Shown piece by piece: positions 46,921 through 58,933 of a DNA stretch of 64,000 nt. The notes beneath the pieces are model-generated. The model did no database searches. It was not told the DNA's origin and saw only the letters and a program-made list of their open reading frames with translations. This stretch comes from Histoplasma ohiense. Taxonomy: Eukaryota; Ascomycota; Eurotiomycetes; Onygenales; Ajellomycetaceae. Within the stretch, counting starts at the first letter, position 1. Each line of letters starts with the position of its first letter. The translations under genes were made by a program, and so were the position numbers. The stretch covers positions 3,043,001 to 3,107,000 of the forward strand of contig JAEVHH010000005.1 in the NCBI GenBank assembly GCA_017607445.1, given 5' to 3'.

Positions 46921-48622
46921 TTGCGATATCTTGCTGGTCTTGTCGGGTTGCGAGAGTGGCTGCTTGACTGCAAGGACATGATGGAGAAGAAGTTGCTTGT
47001 CGGTCGAGAGGTGGCTGGCTGAGGGAGCGCCCATTTGCCCCCCCCCACCCTTCACACATGCATACACATATATATATCCAAGGCATCGAGGGCACAAGAG
47101 ACCATCAATCGCCATGGCAATGGGCATACGGGAGTGGAGTTGCGAGTCTATTGTCCTCATCGTTTTTGATCCCACGGCAACCCGGCATCCGGGTCCTCGC
47201 TTCATTCCTCCGTGCATTCTATTGCCCCTACCCCTACATCTCCATCAATCCATTCTCCATCTCCCTCTTGTCTCTATCTCACTCTCTAGCTTCTGTGATA
47301 TAATTTCCCCCCTCTGCACCGCCCGTCGTTGCAACACACTTGGCAGCTCACCTGCAACGCCCGCACCCAACCACCAATTTCCAAGGCTCGTTTCCTCTCC
47401 CACCAGACCGAGAGTGGTTAGTTGCTGCTGCTAGCTGCTGCTCTAGTCGATGTTCCCTTGCCTGCCCCGTCTCCTGCAACTCATTCGCTGTTTTCTTCCT
47501 CCTTTGGCGCTTCCTCCTCTTCCTTCCTTTCTGCCTTGGTTTTTTTTTTTTTTTTTTTTTTTTTCCTTCTCTCGTCCCCGCACGCTTGTCTTAGTCCTAC
47601 TTTGCTTCGTCCACTCGACGTTCTTTTCCTCTCTCTTTGTCCATCATCTTCACTTTTCCTCTTCATTCACCTTCATCACTTTCCACCTTCCCTTATCATT
47701 CAACGTCATTGTTGTTGTCGTTGTTTATTGTCGCTGTTTTCAGTTTTTCTTCCTTCTTCCAGTCCCAGTGTTCCTTTCATTCTGACAATTTGCTGTCACT
47801 TCCTGTCGCTTTCGACGCGTGGTCCGATTCATTGTTTCTTTTGATTGACTCTTCTATTATTGTGTCGCTGGTCAATTCACTCCCTTCTCTTCTTCTCCTC
47901 CTCCTCCTCCTCCACCACCACCACCACCACCCCACCTATTCCCTCTACTCGCTCGTCCTTTTCATCCGTCACCATCACCCTTGATCGATCCGCTGACCAT
48001 ATTTGCTCCCGATTTGTCGCTGCAGAAACGTGAATTATCCTTCCTTGTCGATCCTAGACTTTTCTTAAAAACCAGGTGTTCGTCGCTCGTCTCTCCTTAA
48101 CGACCCCCTACGAGTTCAAGTCGCAACGGCCGTGTTCGAAGAATACCAACGCATTACAAGGGTTTATTTGGGCGCAAGAGGTGCGTGTGCGTGTGCGTTG
48201 TGTGTCCTTCTTTTGTGTCGGCGCTCTTTTTCATCTCGCCCAAAAACGATGGCTTGTCGCAATTGCTACGGAATTGGTGTTCTTTCACACTTGCCTAGCA
48301 CTCATTAGCTTCCCTTTCTTCTTGAGCGTATGAAGCGATTCTTTGACCTGTTTAAACTCCCAGTGTGATGGCACTCTGCCTGTCGCTGGAGAACAGAAAA
48401 AAAAAAAATCTTGAAAAATTTTTTTCTTGAAAACAGAAATCTTGAAGCAATCATATGCTGACTACCATCTTGCACCCAACTTAGGTTCCTAGCACTTCGT
48501 CTCTTACGTTTTCTTCGATTTTCGTCGATTTTCGTCGATTCACCCACGTCGTCTTTTTAAGCCTTTCTTCCCTGGTGTTGTATAATTCGCATATTTCGCA
48601 CCTTTCTCAACCGTTCATCATC

Positions 48623-50233
48623 ATGTCGTTCCAGAACTTCGATTCTTTCCAAAATCAGCACGGCGCTGCTGATGCTGCTACTGCCGGAACTGGTGCTCCT
48701 GCGCCCGCGGAATCTGCTATGGCTGGGCAGTCGGATCCCTCTCCTGCTCCCTTTCAAGCCCCTGCTTCCGGCGAGCCTGCGTCGGGCTCTGCTCAGCAGG
48801 CCGGCGAAGCCAAAACCACGCTTTGGTATGCTACTAAATTCGATTGCGCCTGTTAACTCTTTTTCCTTGTCCTCTATGTGGTCGCAATGCATGCGATGGG
48901 TTATAATGCCATTTTGGAATGCTTCTTGGCTGATTTTTTTCATTACTTTTTGATTGGTTAGGATGGGTGAGCTTGAGCCCTGGATTGACGAGAATTTCAT
49001 CCGCAATCTCTGGTTCCAAATGGGGGAGCAAGTTAACGTCAAGATGATCCGCGACAAATTCTCTGGGTACGTGGCGCTACGCTACTTCTGAGCTTTGCTT
49101 TTAAATCTTTTTCTCCTTCCAATCTGCTTGTGCTACTCGATGGTGAAAAGAATAAAGGAAACAGCATGAAAATTCGCTCTCTAACATTGATATCCCTAGA
49201 AGTAACGCCGGATACTGTTTCGTCGATTTTACTACCCCGGCTGCAGCAGCTAAGGCACTGACCCTGAGCGGAACTCCCATTCCCAACACCTCGCGTACCT
49301 TCAAGCTCAACTGGGCTTCCGGTGGCGGTCTGGCTGATCGCAGGTAGGTACCCTTTCAAATTCTGGTGCAACATTCTGTACCGCATTAACTCACTCACCT
49401 TTCCGTAGCCGTGAGGAACGTGGCCCTGAGTTCTCCATCTTCGTTGGTGATCTTGGTCCGGAAGTTAACGAATACGTCCTGGTCTCTCTCTTCCAGAGCC
49501 GCTTCCCATCTTGCAAATCAGCCAAGATCATGACGGATCCCATTAGTGGCATGTCGCGTGGATACGGATTCGTGCGCTTTTCCGACGAGACCGACCAGCA
49601 GCGTGCCCTCACTGAGATGCAAGGTGTATATTGCGGCAACCGCCCTATGCGTATTTCCACTGCTACTCCCAAGAACAAGGGTGCTGGCGCTGGGCCTGGC
49701 GCAATGGGTATGCCTGGAGCTGGCCCCGCTGGTATGTTCCCTCCTATGGGTGGCCCTCCGATGGGATACTACGGTGCTCCTCAGCCAATGAACCAATTCA
49801 CAGATCCCAACAACACCACCGTGTTCGTTGGAGGACTTTCCGGCTACGTCACCGAGGATGAACTTCGTTCTTTCTTCCAGGGCTTCGGCGAGATTACCTA
49901 TGTCAAGATCCCACCAGGAAAAGGCTGCGGTTTTGTCCAGTTTGTTCAGCGCCACGCTGCCGAGATGGCCATCAACCAGATGCAAGGATATCCAATTGGA
50001 AACTCGCGTGTCAGGCTTAGCTGGGGTCGTTCTCAGAACAATTCTGGACCCGCTGGGTCACCTTATCGCCCCGCTCCGCCGCCACCCATGTATTCCTCCA
50101 TGGGTATGCCACCTTCCCACTCGTATGGTGGTGGCTTCGCGCCAATGAAGGTAAGTTTGCGCTAAATTCCTCCCTGTCGTCAAGTTGAACGTGTTTTACA
50201 CTTCCTCCCTGTTGCCCCCAGCACACCTTTTAA
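48623..50233 (+). CDS. Three-RRM RNA-binding protein, Csx1/Nam8/TIA-1-like
   Basis: Exons 48623-48825, 48962-49066, 49200-49343, 49409-50150 and probably 50222-50233 give about 401 aa. An Ala/Pro/Gln-rich N-terminus leads into RRM1 (TLWMGELEPWIDENFIRNLW, with RNP1-like SNAGYCFVDF) from about residue 66. RRM2 has FSIFVGDLGPEVNEY and SRGYGFVRF from about 159. RRM3 has TTVFVGGLSGYVTEDEL and GCGFVQF from about 287. The spacer between RRM2 and RRM3 is Gly/Met/Pro-rich. In fission yeast Csx1 stabilises stress mRNAs; budding-yeast Nam8 acts in U1 snRNP and meiotic splicing. Which role applies here is open. The last exon is uncertain: 50222 gives an ending HTF, while an AG near 50277 would give a single Gln. 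An unusually long pyrimidine-rich region lies upstream. Confidence 0.9.
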
Positions 50234-52495
50234 CGAAAGCGAACTTTCCTTACTAATGTGACTATGTAACTCTCTAGCAGTAAACGCGTCCCTTTCGTCG
50301 TGAAGCACCAGCAGGAGTTTTTTTGTGTTCCTTTTTCCAAAAAGGATGGGTCTTGGTCTTGGTTCTTGCGTTGTATCAAATCAAAAAGGAAAAGCCGCTT
50401 CTGTCAATTTTTTTTGTTTCTTTCTTTCCTCCCCCTTCTTCATTTTCCACCCATTGAAACAAAGCCCCTCTTGAATTATTTTCCAATGACTCATGTTACC
50501 TACTCTTTAAAACTCTTGATGAGTGTGATTTCTCTTCAAAATTGCTTACTTTTTTTCTTGCCATTTTCTTTTTCTCTTGCCTTGTGCGTACTTTAATTTT
50601 GTGTGAGTTAGAGAGAGATTGCTGTTGTGTGTGCGTATGAAATTGTGACTTCCTTCGTTTACTTTAATATTTTGCAACTCGTTTTATTCTATTCTAACTT
50701 CACTTTGATTATTCTACTTATTTATCTAACCTGTTCTACTACTGCTGCTACTGCTGCTACTACAGCTATTGCTGCTACTGCTGCTACTACAGCTACTATT
50801 TCTTCTTTCGCTACTGCCACTACAATTAAAGTGCAACACATATTCTCTGCTGTTTTTATCTTATTTATGAGCGGCTTATTTTGTATCTTATGTCAAGAAA
50901 GCCTTTCATTTTTTTCCTATTCAACTGACTTCTTTTAATCAATTATGGGGTTTTTTTTTTTTTTCTCTTCTCTTCCCTACTTTACTGTTGCTTTTTTTCC
51001 TGAAACAATTGTGAACTATTATGTTTTCCATCTTTCATAAATCGCTTATCATCTTTTGTTCTCCTGGTCTATGTATGCTTTGTTTATTATGAATGAGAAA
51101 TGTAATGATCAATTCAAGCTTTTTTTTTTTTTTTTTTTTTTTGTGTTTTCACCCTTTTCTTTCTTCAATTTTGTTTTGAAAATTGCTTATTCTAGAATTC
51201 TTTTATCCTCTTCTCCGCCTTGAGGGAAGTTGATTATATACTGTATGTAGCATGTACATACATGTAACAGTGTTTATTAGTTATATGTAAGAAAATATTG
51301 CGCTAGCTTTGAATAAGAGACTTTTTTTATATAGTTACTATAAGAGTTGCAGTTGTGGAGAATTTCTTTCAATTCTTTCATTTTTCCTTCTGTATATATA
51401 TATATCTTAGATGGATACCTCTGAACTCTGAAGAAATCACAGATCTCTCTATACATCTTCTCTCAGTTATGGGATTTCTTCTCTCTTTGAATGATGAAAC
51501 AAGAAAATTTCTCAAAAATCCGATGAAGTTCAATTTCTGCAGTGGAAATAAAAAGAGGGAGTTGATGAAGTTTCTCTTATGTAAGCTATGTCAATTGCAT
51601 CAAACGAATCAGTTACTCCTAGTTAATTCTGCTTCAGGGGCCTACCCAGGTGTGTCCCTCCTGTTCGTGAAAAGGATGGGCGCCTGGCCGATGCAGGAGC
51701 TTCATTGGGAGGTTCACGCTTGCAGAAGAATCACCAGCGCCGTGCACCACCAGCATCAGATATTTAGGCGCGTATGTACTGACCCAACCGAGCCTCAACA
51801 CAGCCAAACTTGGGAGTAACTAGGTGCATTAGACAACATAATAACAATGGCTCTTAGCTATGGTTGCGCCTGATAAAGGAGAATCTCCTTGCCCGGAATG
51901 CTATCCCAGGCAGTTAGTTGACTCCGTGTCCTGCCTGCATGGGCTCAATCGCGAGTGAAAGGGTCAGGCTGTTGTTGTTCCCTCAACCCCTGAGCCTCAA
52001 CCTCCACAAGCAAACCATCCCGCTTCTTGCTCCCGAATCTGCAGCTGCCGGGTGCGCAGAGAGCAGCGCTTGCCACAGCCATTTGTTGACGGGTGCGACT
52101 GCAGCTTTGGCGTCCCTTCCTGGCGTATTCCCGAGTGACTACCGCCTGCCTTCCTCGTGTATTTCCCGGCACAGAGACTTCCGCATATAAGAATGGAGCC
52201 ATTTGCTCTGTTTACTGTTTTGCTTCTTCTTCTCTTCCTCATGCATCCAGCTCAACTCCCTCATTCCATCCTCTTGCCATCGTTACTATCACGTCGGCAA
52301 GGATAGGACTGTGTTTGAAAACACCCCCCCCCCTTTTTTTTTTTTTTTTTGTTCTCTTCTTGGGCGTGGACTGCTCTGCTTAACGTTTGCTCTGTCCAAT
52401 ATCTGTCTTGCTTCTTGATACCCATTCCCTCCTCGTCGGCATAGGGAAAGAAAGATTCCTTGATCGGTTGGATCTTTTATTATCCCTCGCCAGCA
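50234..52495. other. Spacer with T-rich 3' region
   Basis: About 2.3 kb. The left part (to about 51350) is T-rich with runs at 50949-50963 and 51120-51142 and is probably the long 3' UTR of the RRM gene. It includes a CTG/CTA triplet tract. A 154-codon frame at 51355-51819 has no domain. A C-run followed by a T-run lies at about 52325-52350. Confidence 0.5.
50736..50800. repeat. CTG/CTA triplet repeat
   Basis: Imperfect ACTGCTGCT and ACTACAGCT triplet units run for about 65 bp in a non-coding context. Confidence 0.75.
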
Positions 52496-54591
52496 ATGCG
52501 CTTCGAGAACTGGGACATACTCCTTTTCCCCGAGGGGTCGAAAGTGCCCGTTCAGGAATTCAAGACCCAATGCTTCGTGACTAGGGACAATGGTCAGTTA
52601 TCGTCCTCCAGTGTTGCTATATTAATTTTTCCCTTTTTTTATATGACATCCATAAGACCGAAGGCTGAGCGATGTTTTCGCTGGGAATACTTTATTTTTC
52701 CAGAATCTCCCTACATGCATGTCGATTCTTTAGCTAATCCGACCTCCCATCCTCTGCAACCCAATTACGCCCAGGGGATCTTTGGCTACACCCCTATCTT
52801 GACTACTTTTGTCCCAAGTATGTCTCGCAACAGCCCGTTTAGAATATCTATCCACAGCTGGAAAAAGCCGAACCCCACGAGAATGATGGAGAGCTTGATG
52901 CAGCCGGATGACGCTGTCATGTTTGAGATGCGGGTTCTCATTGATGGACGTTTCATTGCGTACGTATCAAATTGGTGGACTAAACGACGTTGTAGATCCC
53001 AGATATACAGTACTGATTTTATTTATTTTTCCTGAAGTGGGAGCTTGACCAACCAGCGGACTTGTTGGCCTCAAGTTATTGGTATGTGATCTTCTGCAAT
53101 ATATACTATTCTGATTCGTTTTTGCTAACAGCATGTTCTAGATTCTAGTTCTCGTAAGTAGACCTATAGCTAATCTAAGCTGCGGTTTTTGCAGCTTGCT
53201 AATAATTAAATGATTGGTGTATCAGATGTGGACAAAAATGGAGACCAGGATTGTTTGCATTTTCCCCCTTTCCACGAAGAGATGCTTCAACAGAGCCACT
53301 GGGAGGCTGGAGAAGAATTTGGTCGTATTAAAGTTGTAATCGCGGAAGGATTTTCTCGGCCCAATCGAAATCCACCATTCGAACGAGTTAGAAATCTCGT
53401 TTTCTTCTCTTTCCAACATGCCCCACTGAGTAAGCCGAACCCTTAAGCATCCCTTACAGCGTGGCAGAAACTCATTACTGTACTGCAGATATTTTGGAAG
53501 GTTCGAATTTAGCCTGGCCAAACCCGGGAATGTGGCATCAAGCCTCCCGCCCCGTTTTTAAATATAATCTTGGGGTGGATTATGGTAATATTCGGGAACA
53601 AGAAGATGCCCACTCCCACTCTCCAACGCGCCTAGAGCATCGTGGAATTGGATTCTCGGATGCTGGCAGTTCTTCGCAATTTACAACCTGGCACCACCGA
53701 CTTTATCCCACCCCTCAGACGACGTCTTGGGCGCGGCCCGCATTGCCGGAGAGAGACTCTAGATGGCCCTTGCAGCCTATAGTCCAGGACCCGTTCGTTG
53801 ATGCTTTCAGAGAGCCGGGCTTCAGTCGGCGTTCCCGCTCGACCTTGGATGATGTGCCAATGCCAGACTACACGGGATCAAGCTCAAATGGTAGTCGAGC
53901 CATATCCAACATGACAGGTGTCAGTTTCGGACAGCACAGTAAACAGCCTAGTGTTTCTATGCCGATTAATGATGAACAGTATAGCCAGCTGATCGAAGCG
54001 CTGAGCCCAGCGAAATTGACCAGCGGTACTTATGCACCCACAAACACACCATCCTCTGCTCATCCTGTAGCGTCCAAACATTCAGCAGCTGCGGAGCCTC
54101 GAGCTCCTAGATCCAACTCTAAACACCCAAACCGCCCCGGAGCGCTAAAGGAACTGCCCCAACCGGGAGTACGTGGCGTCTCAGGATCAAGTGCCCGATC
54201 AGATAGCGATGAGGGTTTTGGAAGCGAAAATGCGCCCCTTCCAACAAGTCTGCTCAGCCCGAACCCGAAGGTGAAAGGGAAGAAAGAAGGCGCTGGGAGT
54301 GAGGTAGACACCCCCCTCCGTGGTTCTAGCAAGGTACTCACGAACAGTGCAAAAACTCTCAGACGATCAAAGAGTAGCATTATGGCGTCCGCCGAATCAA
54401 AACGCAAAAGACTCGGCACATCGGACCAAGTGGAAATCGCAGAAGACAACAAATCTGGCAGCCCTTCACCGACCAAAAAAATGTCTCGCTTGAATGCCGA
54501 GGACGTTAGCCCGCGGCCGACACTCGAAGAAACCCTGGAAGCAAGAACAAGGGTCACTGCCACAAGACGGGAAACAGAAAACTCAGAGTAA
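52496..54591 (+). CDS. Conserved ascomycete protein of unknown function with disordered tail
   Basis: Six exons: 52496-52592, 52704-52959, 53038-53081, 53142-53153, 53226-53429 and 53489-54591, total 571 aa. The folded N-terminal region of about 230 residues reads MRFENWDILLFPEGSKVPVQ, QEFKTQCFVTRDNESPY, NSPFRISIHSWKKPNPTRM, VLIDGRFIAGSLTNQRTCWP, SHVDKNGDQDCLHFPPFHEE, FGRIKVVIAEGFSRPNRNPP, FSFQHAPLNILEGSNLAW and NPGMWHQAS. Beta-strand-like alternation suggests a sandwich fold. The tail is Ser/Pro/Lys-rich with basic clusters, suggesting a nuclear location. I recall similar proteins in Aspergillus but no assigned role, and it is not a velvet protein despite the similar architecture. Exon 4 is only 12 nt, yet phases and reading close perfectly. 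Confidence 0.8.
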
Positions 54592-55424
54592 ATGGCCCAC
54601 AGTTGGGTTGGAATTGTCAGTTGATGGAGGTCTGCAACTTACCGGAGTAAAAGCCGGCAATATAAAAATTATTGGCTGGGAGGACACAGGATTATTACTA
54701 CTACTACTACTACTACTGATAAGGCATCACCCCTCCACCACTCGTTACCAGCAACATTCCTACAACGAAAGGGCCATTTTGTGGAATGGCCCGATTAACG
54801 TAATTTCAAATTTATTTTAATTGTTTTCCTTATTCGTTGTTCCGGCGTCCTGTTCTCTGTTTTTTTTCTGCCTTATCGTTTCGAATTTTAACGGCCTCAC
54901 TCAGGCAGAACAGATTTTTATCAGCCTTTAATAGCTACCATGGACTAGGCTTATAGCATCCATGGGGTGTGTTGTGATGTATCTCTTTGGTGTTTCCATT
55001 ATTAAATTTATAACTCGGGCAGCAAAGGCCCCCTCTCTGCAATAGCGACTCCTCTTTGCCGCTTTCCCATGATGCTTTACTATTTCCCAGCGAGGAACGA
55101 AGCCTCCGCTGCGCCTGCCTCCCCCCCCGCTGAGGCTCCGCTGGGCGGATCTTCCCCCGATTGTTCTTTCCATCGTGATACATGATAACATGATATCGGA
55201 TACTGGATTGTTGTTTCTTGGAGATTCCCTTATGTTGGCTGTTGAGCTTGCGCCTTCACTCCCCGATCGCTAGTCTCCTGTCAACTACTGCTTCACCTCC
55301 ATTGTCCTTAAGGGTTTCAGTCACCGTGTTTCCTGTTTTCCCTTTCCAAATACTAGTCATGAACTTTCTAGGCCATCCCATTGATGGTTTCTGACATTCT
55401 CTTTGACGTCATTAAGTGCATTGT
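54592..55424. other. Spacer between two tandem plus-strand genes
   Basis: About 0.8 kb with a TAC triplet run at 54692-54718. No gene supported. Confidence 0.55.
54692..54718. repeat. TAC triplet microsatellite
   Basis: About eight uninterrupted TAC/ACT units just after the stop of the preceding gene, inside its probable 3' UTR. Confidence 0.85.
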
Positions 55425-57965
55425 ATGACGCGACGTTTGGCTTCTGGCTCAATTTCAGCTTCCATTATGGATTCTCAAACCATTTCAGCCCAAGACGACT
55501 CAGGAAATAGGCAGAACAGCCGTTACCCAGACAACTCCCCCAAACAATTTGCTGGCTGCCGAGCTTATAGATCCCAAAACAACGTGTCACTGCCTTCTGT
55601 GACCAGTTACCAGCACCGACTTCCAGAAGATGGTTCAATGCCGGATAAGGTCCTCGAGCCCCTATCCGTCTCATCCAGCAAAATGGACAATCTCCTAAGA
55701 CCTACTACCGCCTTGAACGCGATGCCCCACAACTCAGCAGCAGAGTCTCTAAAGCCCCATCTCAATCCACGGGCGTCAGCACCCCCTCTCCTACCAGAGC
55801 AGGCCTTGAAGCTTGCTGGCTCGGATGCCCTCAAGGAAAATAGTAGACCTACAACCTTTTCACCCCTAGGAGAGGTTGGATGCGCTGGGCATGCAGCCAG
55901 ACCTGGGTTACTTGATGCAAGTTACACTAAGCTGCAGGGGTCCCCTAGGCCTGACGTGAGTTCCTTTGAAAGCACGGGAGGCAGAGGGACATTTGCTCCT
56001 GTAACTCCGATACTGCTACCTCCTTGGCCGCAGCCAAGGACGTCCCGTAACCACAAAGCTATTGTTGAGATGTTTGGGAGTAGTAGCGTTGATGGCCGCA
56101 GTTGCAGTCCCGTTGAATCTGGGGAAATGACCGAACTCGAAAGTGCTGAGGACGTGATGACTGCCGCGGCGGCAGCAGCCATCGAGCAGCCCCAGAGCCA
56201 AAAATTTGAGAACTTGGACGTTGACTCTGTTGGCCTCAACGAGGCCGTTTTCTACTTTGGTGTTCTCGCTGTTGTGGCCAATCTGCGCCCAAGTTTCAGC
56301 TATGCAAGAACTGCTGGTGGGAACTGGAGAGCTTTTCTCACGTACTGGGGTGCCACGGTCTCGAGGGATGGTGCTTATGAGGATAAATTTCTTGCTAAGG
56401 CGGAGACGTGTCGTTCTGCTCTGGAAGGCTTGAAGGGGAAGTATTCTGGCTGGACTTTGCCTGACCTTCCGGGCCCACAGGTGCAACTTGGCGGGTGGAT
56501 TTGGACTACCCTACTTCAGGGTATGATATCTTCTACCTCTTCCTATGGGAAATTGCGACTCCCTTTCATACACGAGATGAAAGCTAACGGCGATGAATCT
56601 TCTGAAAAATAGAATATTGCGAACAAAACAAACTGGCCCGTCCAGTCTATACCAAATATGCGCATCATGATGGATGCCGGTATGAAGTGGATGTGGGAGG
56701 GATATCCTGCTTCGGGGCCAATAAGTTCTATAAAACAGCCACCGAGGCTATACATGCCTCTGCTCATGCAGCTCTTTATAGTCTTTTAATCACCAGCCTT
56801 GAGGTTACGCCATTGTTTCAAGGGGTCGGGCTTGCCGGTAGTTTACTGACGAACAGTGTTAATAATAATAACAACGAAACTGCAACTGCACCAGTTCAGA
56901 AGCCATCTCTTCAGCCTCAGGGAAGCAATTACGCTATGATGTTTTTCGCGAGTGGAGTTTTCCAAAATTTTGTCTGTTGCTAACTTGTGTCAAACAGATT
57001 ACCCAAGTTAAGCGGAAACGACATGCGGAAAAAAACAAAATACTGTCTGGTGACCCGGATCTGCCCGCTGGGAGATCAAATGTAAGCACTATGTCCGGGG
57101 CAGATCTCCTGCCACCTGGACCATCGAAGCAAGTGGGTAAGAAGGCCAAAAAGAGGGCCAAAAAGAAGGCAAAACGAGAGAATGCAAATTTGTTGCCAAT
57201 TCCTACGAGGAGCCAGAGGCTACCAACTGCAGAAGTTACAGCTTCGAGGACCAAAAACGAGAAAATATCATCAAGGGATCTTAGATTGGTGACGAGCCAA
57301 TATTGGAATCCGTGCGAGCGCGTTGAAAGTAAAGATTCCCCAATCCCCCTTTACATACCCGCTCTGAGCCATGCCCCCTTCAAAAATCTCTTTTACTGAC
57401 TTTTTATTCTACGATGTGCCGGTCGCTGGCACGCTCCCTTGAGGAGCGCGCCCGATAGCTCTGGCCTCACCTTCGCATCCATTCTTTTTTCGATTATAAA
57501 GAGATATGCTCTCTTTTATCCATAGACCAGCCAGAATACCACATGACTGAGCTGCAGGTGGATGGGCCTGCTACATGGTTCAGTGCGACGGCTCGGTTCC
57601 CGAATGATCCATTCCTTGCGCGGGTTGGAAGTATTGGGCGATCCAAGTTTATTTATTCGATGCAAATTGCCAAGGAGAAATGCGCTGCGCAAGTGGTTGA
57701 CTATTTGATTAAGATGGTTAAGGAAGATGAGGAGTGGGCAGATCCGAAAGAGCAGACGGAGGAGAATATTCGTAAGTGGGAACAGATGGCTGCTACAGCC
57801 GCCGTTTCTGTTGGTGTATCTGAATTGGGGGTTACCGTGGATTCTCATGCTGCACGGGGCGCATTGGGGAAAAATCCTGGGGTTGATCCTTTTGGTTCAG
57901 ATGCTATGTATGATTTCATTCCATTGGAGGAATGTGTGAAAATCGAGAAAGGGGAGGAGGAGTAG
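55425..57965 (+). CDS. Protein with two dsRNA-binding-like domains and a basic nuclear-type linker
   Basis: Exons 55425-56520, 56613 to about 56940-56956, 56998-57328 and 57526-57965. Exon 1 is a Ser/Pro-rich N-terminus followed by a conserved block (AVFYFGVLAVVANLRPSFSY, WRAFLTYWGATVSRDG). The exon 1/2 splice creates LLEYCEQNKLARPVYTKYAH, then RYEVDVGGISCFGANKFYKT and ATEAIHASAHAALYSLL, the alpha-beta-beta-beta-alpha order of a dsRBD. A Lys-rich linker (QVGKKAKKRAKKKAKREN) follows. The last exon has QPEYHMTELQVDG, TWFSATARFPNDPFLARVG and EKCAAQVVDYLIK, again dsRBD-like. No RNase III or helicase motif is present. The end of exon 2 is unresolved: a phase-0 donor at 56957 gives a 41-nt intron, while 56941 gives a frame clash. 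The start may be 55467 instead of 55425. Confidence 0.75.
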
Positions 57966-58933
57966 TAGGATGGCGAAATCTGCTCCGGGGTAGGAGGGGA
58001 GAGGACCTCAGTTTTGAGAGAACAGAAAGGAAAGGCGTGGTAACTATTTGTACGGGAGAAATGCTGACTGTCCCCATTTCTTTGTGTGGGTTGTACGTAG
58101 CCTCTATTGTTGTTGATGCAGGCTATCTTTCCTTTTTCAATTTTTTTTTTTTTTTCCCTCTGAAAATTCAAGGTGATTAAACAGCTCTGATATCACATTA
58201 TGGGGAGTTAGTTGCCTTTGCACAGGCTTGCCGCTCCTCAGTCAGGCTTGGTGTAGCTAATATCACTATAGTTTTTATCTAAGTAGTTAAACAACTTTGG
58301 ATCTTATACGCATGTACTCCGTAGTTCTAACTATATATAGTTCATTATCAAATGCTGGTCATTTCTGTTCTATATTGGAGCGCTACTATACCTCGCAATT
58401 TTGCAATTGTATATAGAATTTGTATGGAATAGTTATAAGCGAGCAGGATAGTGTTATTTTTAAGAGATGTCAAGTCTGAAAAGGAGAGAGATAATAGTTA
58501 TATAGTTAAGCTGTAGTAAAGCTGTATAAATAGTTATATTTGCTTTTGCAAGTGATCACTTTCATAGAAATGCAAGGGGGGTCACGTGAGATAGGGCTTG
58601 AGTGGTCGCCCGTGCAACCACTAGGCTTCCAAATGCGGACTACGGAGTATGCCTCAGCTACCTGCATTCTAATGGAACCGTCCAACAGCATCTTCGCGTG
58701 GCTTGGTCAGATGGCATGATGGTGCACTTTCGGATTCGAGTGGAGGCTGTGCCAGCTGTTAGTAGAGTGTTGGGGTTGTCGAGTAGAGCAGTAGCTCTTT
58801 GACAATGGAATTTGTTTCTTCCTCAATGCATCCTCAAACCATATAATACATCAATTTGCCAAATTCTTCTGATCCTGGAAAAGAATGGTCGTGTTGCTCT
58901 AACCCACTTATTTCAATAGATCTCGTTCAAGGG
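57966..58933. other. Spacer upstream of membrane-protein gene
   Basis: About 0.97 kb, with 3' region of the dsRBD-like gene including a T run near 58141-58155, then AT-rich sequence. No gene supported. Confidence 0.5.

Larger units (their letters stand above)
45600..48622. other. Pyrimidine-rich upstream region of the Csx1-like gene
   Basis: About 3 kb in which the plus strand is dominated by T and C, with long T runs (for example near 47541-47563) and many CTT/TCC words. The many plus frames here are Ser/Phe/Leu/Pro repeats, a direct result of pyrimidine codons, and show no protein domain. Tandem words lie at 45909-45970 and 46891-46920. It is best read as promoter plus a very long 5' leader, perhaps spliced, for the three-RRM gene at 48623. 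Confidence 0.55.

Noticed and set aside
45533..48036. Many plus-strand frames of 60-180 codons rich in Phe, Ser, Leu and Pro
   Set aside because: They occur in all three frames and follow directly from pyrimidine bias.
52496..54591. Velvet-family regulator
   Set aside because: The domain lacks the velvet signature blocks; only the architecture is similar.
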